This document shows, one piece after another, positions 63,373 to 64,000 of a stretch of 64,000 nt of DNA. Position 1 is the stretch's first letter, and each line of letters starts with the position of its first letter. This stretch comes from UBA5239 sp040394635. GTDB lineage: Bacteria > Verrucomicrobiota > Lentisphaeria > Victivallales > Victivallaceae. The stretch lies in NCBI GenBank assembly GCA_040394635.1, contig JBEBRW010000017.1, positions 1-64,000 of the forward strand. Reading direction: 5' to 3'. A model generated the notes under the pieces. It worked only from the letters and a program-made list of their open reading frames with translations. It ran no database searches and was not told where the DNA came from. The position numbers were made by a program, and so were the translations under genes.

Positions 63373-64000
63373 TCAGATAAAAAACGGCACATTCCGCAAC
63401 TTCCAGCTATGGATGGGTTCCTCCTCGAAAAATACTTTCATCAGGAACAACCCGTGCGGCGGCGCGGTCTCCGCGGACTGCGAGCGGTCGCAAGCTTCCA
63501 GGACCCGTTTCGCGTCGGCGGGGCTGCGCTCCCCTCCCCCGATCGCCTCCAGCAGCCCGACCAGGCAGCGGATCATCTTGTACAAAAATCCGTCGCCGAT
63601 GAAGCTGATGCAGAGGAAATTACCGAACTGCTCGAATTCGATGCGGTAAATCGTCCGCACCGCATCGTCGATTTTGGAGCGCTCAACCACAAAAGAGGAG
63701 AAATCATGCTTGCCGACCAGATGGGCCGCCGCCTCGCGCATGGCGTCGATGTCGAGCCGCCGGTAGCGGTACCAGGAGTAACGGGTGGAAAACGGCGTTT
63801 CCGCGCCCATGTTCAACACGTAGGTATAGGCTTTGCCCAGCGAATCGAAGCGCGGGTTAAACTCCATCGGCACCTTGCGGATTTTGCGGATACGGATATC
63901 CTGCGGGAGCATGCGGTTCATGGCGCGGAACAACTTGTCCTGCTCGATCGAGGGGCGGTCCGGCACGGCGAACGAAGCGGCCATGCCGAGCGCGTGAACC
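63373..64000 (-). CDS. truA: tRNA pseudouridine synthase A, 5' end cut off
   Basis: Partial: the frame runs off the end of the window, so residues before VHALGM (the catalytic GRTDAG segment) are missing. The visible part has MNRMLPQDIRIR, FNPRFDSLGKAYTYVL, HDFSSF and the C-terminal GDGFLYKMIRCLVGLLEAIGGG. The enzyme makes pseudouridine at positions 38-40 of tRNAs. The stop is at 63373. Confidence 0.93.
   Translation of the reverse strand, partial: VHALGMAASFAVPDRPSIEQDKLFRAMNRMLPQDIRIRKIRKVPMEFNPRFDSLGKAYTYVLNMGAETPFSTRYSWYRYRRLDIDAMREAAAHLVGKHDFSSFVVERSKIDDAVRTIYRIEFEQFGNFLCISFIGDGFLYKMIRCLVGLLEAIGGGERSPADAKRVLEACDRSQSAETAPPHGLFLMKVFFEEEPIHSWKLRNVPFFI

Overview
The window suggests a Gram-negative bacterium of the PVC superphylum, most like Lentisphaerota/Victivallales. 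This is inference. It rests on LPS genes (lpxB, a waaP-type kinase, an eptA-type transferase), several AraC-regulated carbohydrate clusters (GH172/DUF2961, TIM-barrel sugar isomerases, SGNH hydrolases, a ceramidase-like protein), a diaminopimelate dehydrogenase, and GC-rich chromosomal genes beside a clearly less GC-rich left end. No rRNA gene or CRISPR array was seen.

Region 1 (about 95-16337) is an integrated element in a tRNA-Phe(GAA) gene. A 110-bp direct repeat (95-204 and 16228-16337, one mismatch noted) carries the tRNA 3' half plus its terminator and marks the two ends. Just inside each end is a pair of TTGGTTACA repeats with an 11-bp period, like integrase arm sites. The element holds a tyrosine integrase, a primase-helicase with a cysteine cluster, a group of proteins built from shared modules (HEIGH metallopeptidase, PH-like protein, small hypothetical protein, 42-aa membrane ORF), an amidoligase next to a class-II glutamine-amidotransferase-like protein, a serine resolvase, an AAA-like ATPase of the primase-associated kind, and a late AT-rich cargo of three genes (zinc-ribbon protein, coupled unknown protein, PD-(D/E)xK-like nuclease) next to an apparently truncated small gene. 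I saw no conjugation or virion genes. The right end also has a 56-bp inverted copy of the tRNA 5' half and its upstream flank.

Region 2 (16282-28521) is chromosome: tRNA-Phe, lpxB with a stand-alone AICAR transformylase, GH172 with a divergent AraC regulator, tmk-holB, a sugar isomerase, an EptA-like transferase, an rRNA methyltransferase, a waaP-like kinase and glpK.

Region 3 (28523-36732) is one compact leftward operon of eight genes (DegT aminotransferase, ceramidase-like hydrolase, two SGNH hydrolases, two amidohydrolases, sugar isomerase, xylose-isomerase-like protein). A divergent AraC gene precedes it, with a 17-bp direct repeat placed against the operon promoter. It looks like a catabolic unit for an unknown sugar or amino-sugar conjugate.

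Region 4 (36963-58882) holds a MacA/MacB exporter, a MarR-GNAT-aminotransferase operon, a PstS-like lipoprotein, mutS with a PLP enzyme, a third AraC with its divergent target, CYTH, ddh and tyrA. It ends with a second MacAB set in one operon with a secretin, which suggests the secretin replaces a TolC-type outer-membrane channel.

Region 5 (58928-64000) has a secreted DUF4932-like metallopeptidase, dnaA, a dolichol/phytol-kinase-like protein and the 5'-truncated truA at the window edge. Intergenic spaces carry short dispersed repeats: a 9-bp GTCC[G/T]A repeat at three loci and a 153-bp hairpin-rich repeat with inverted ends.
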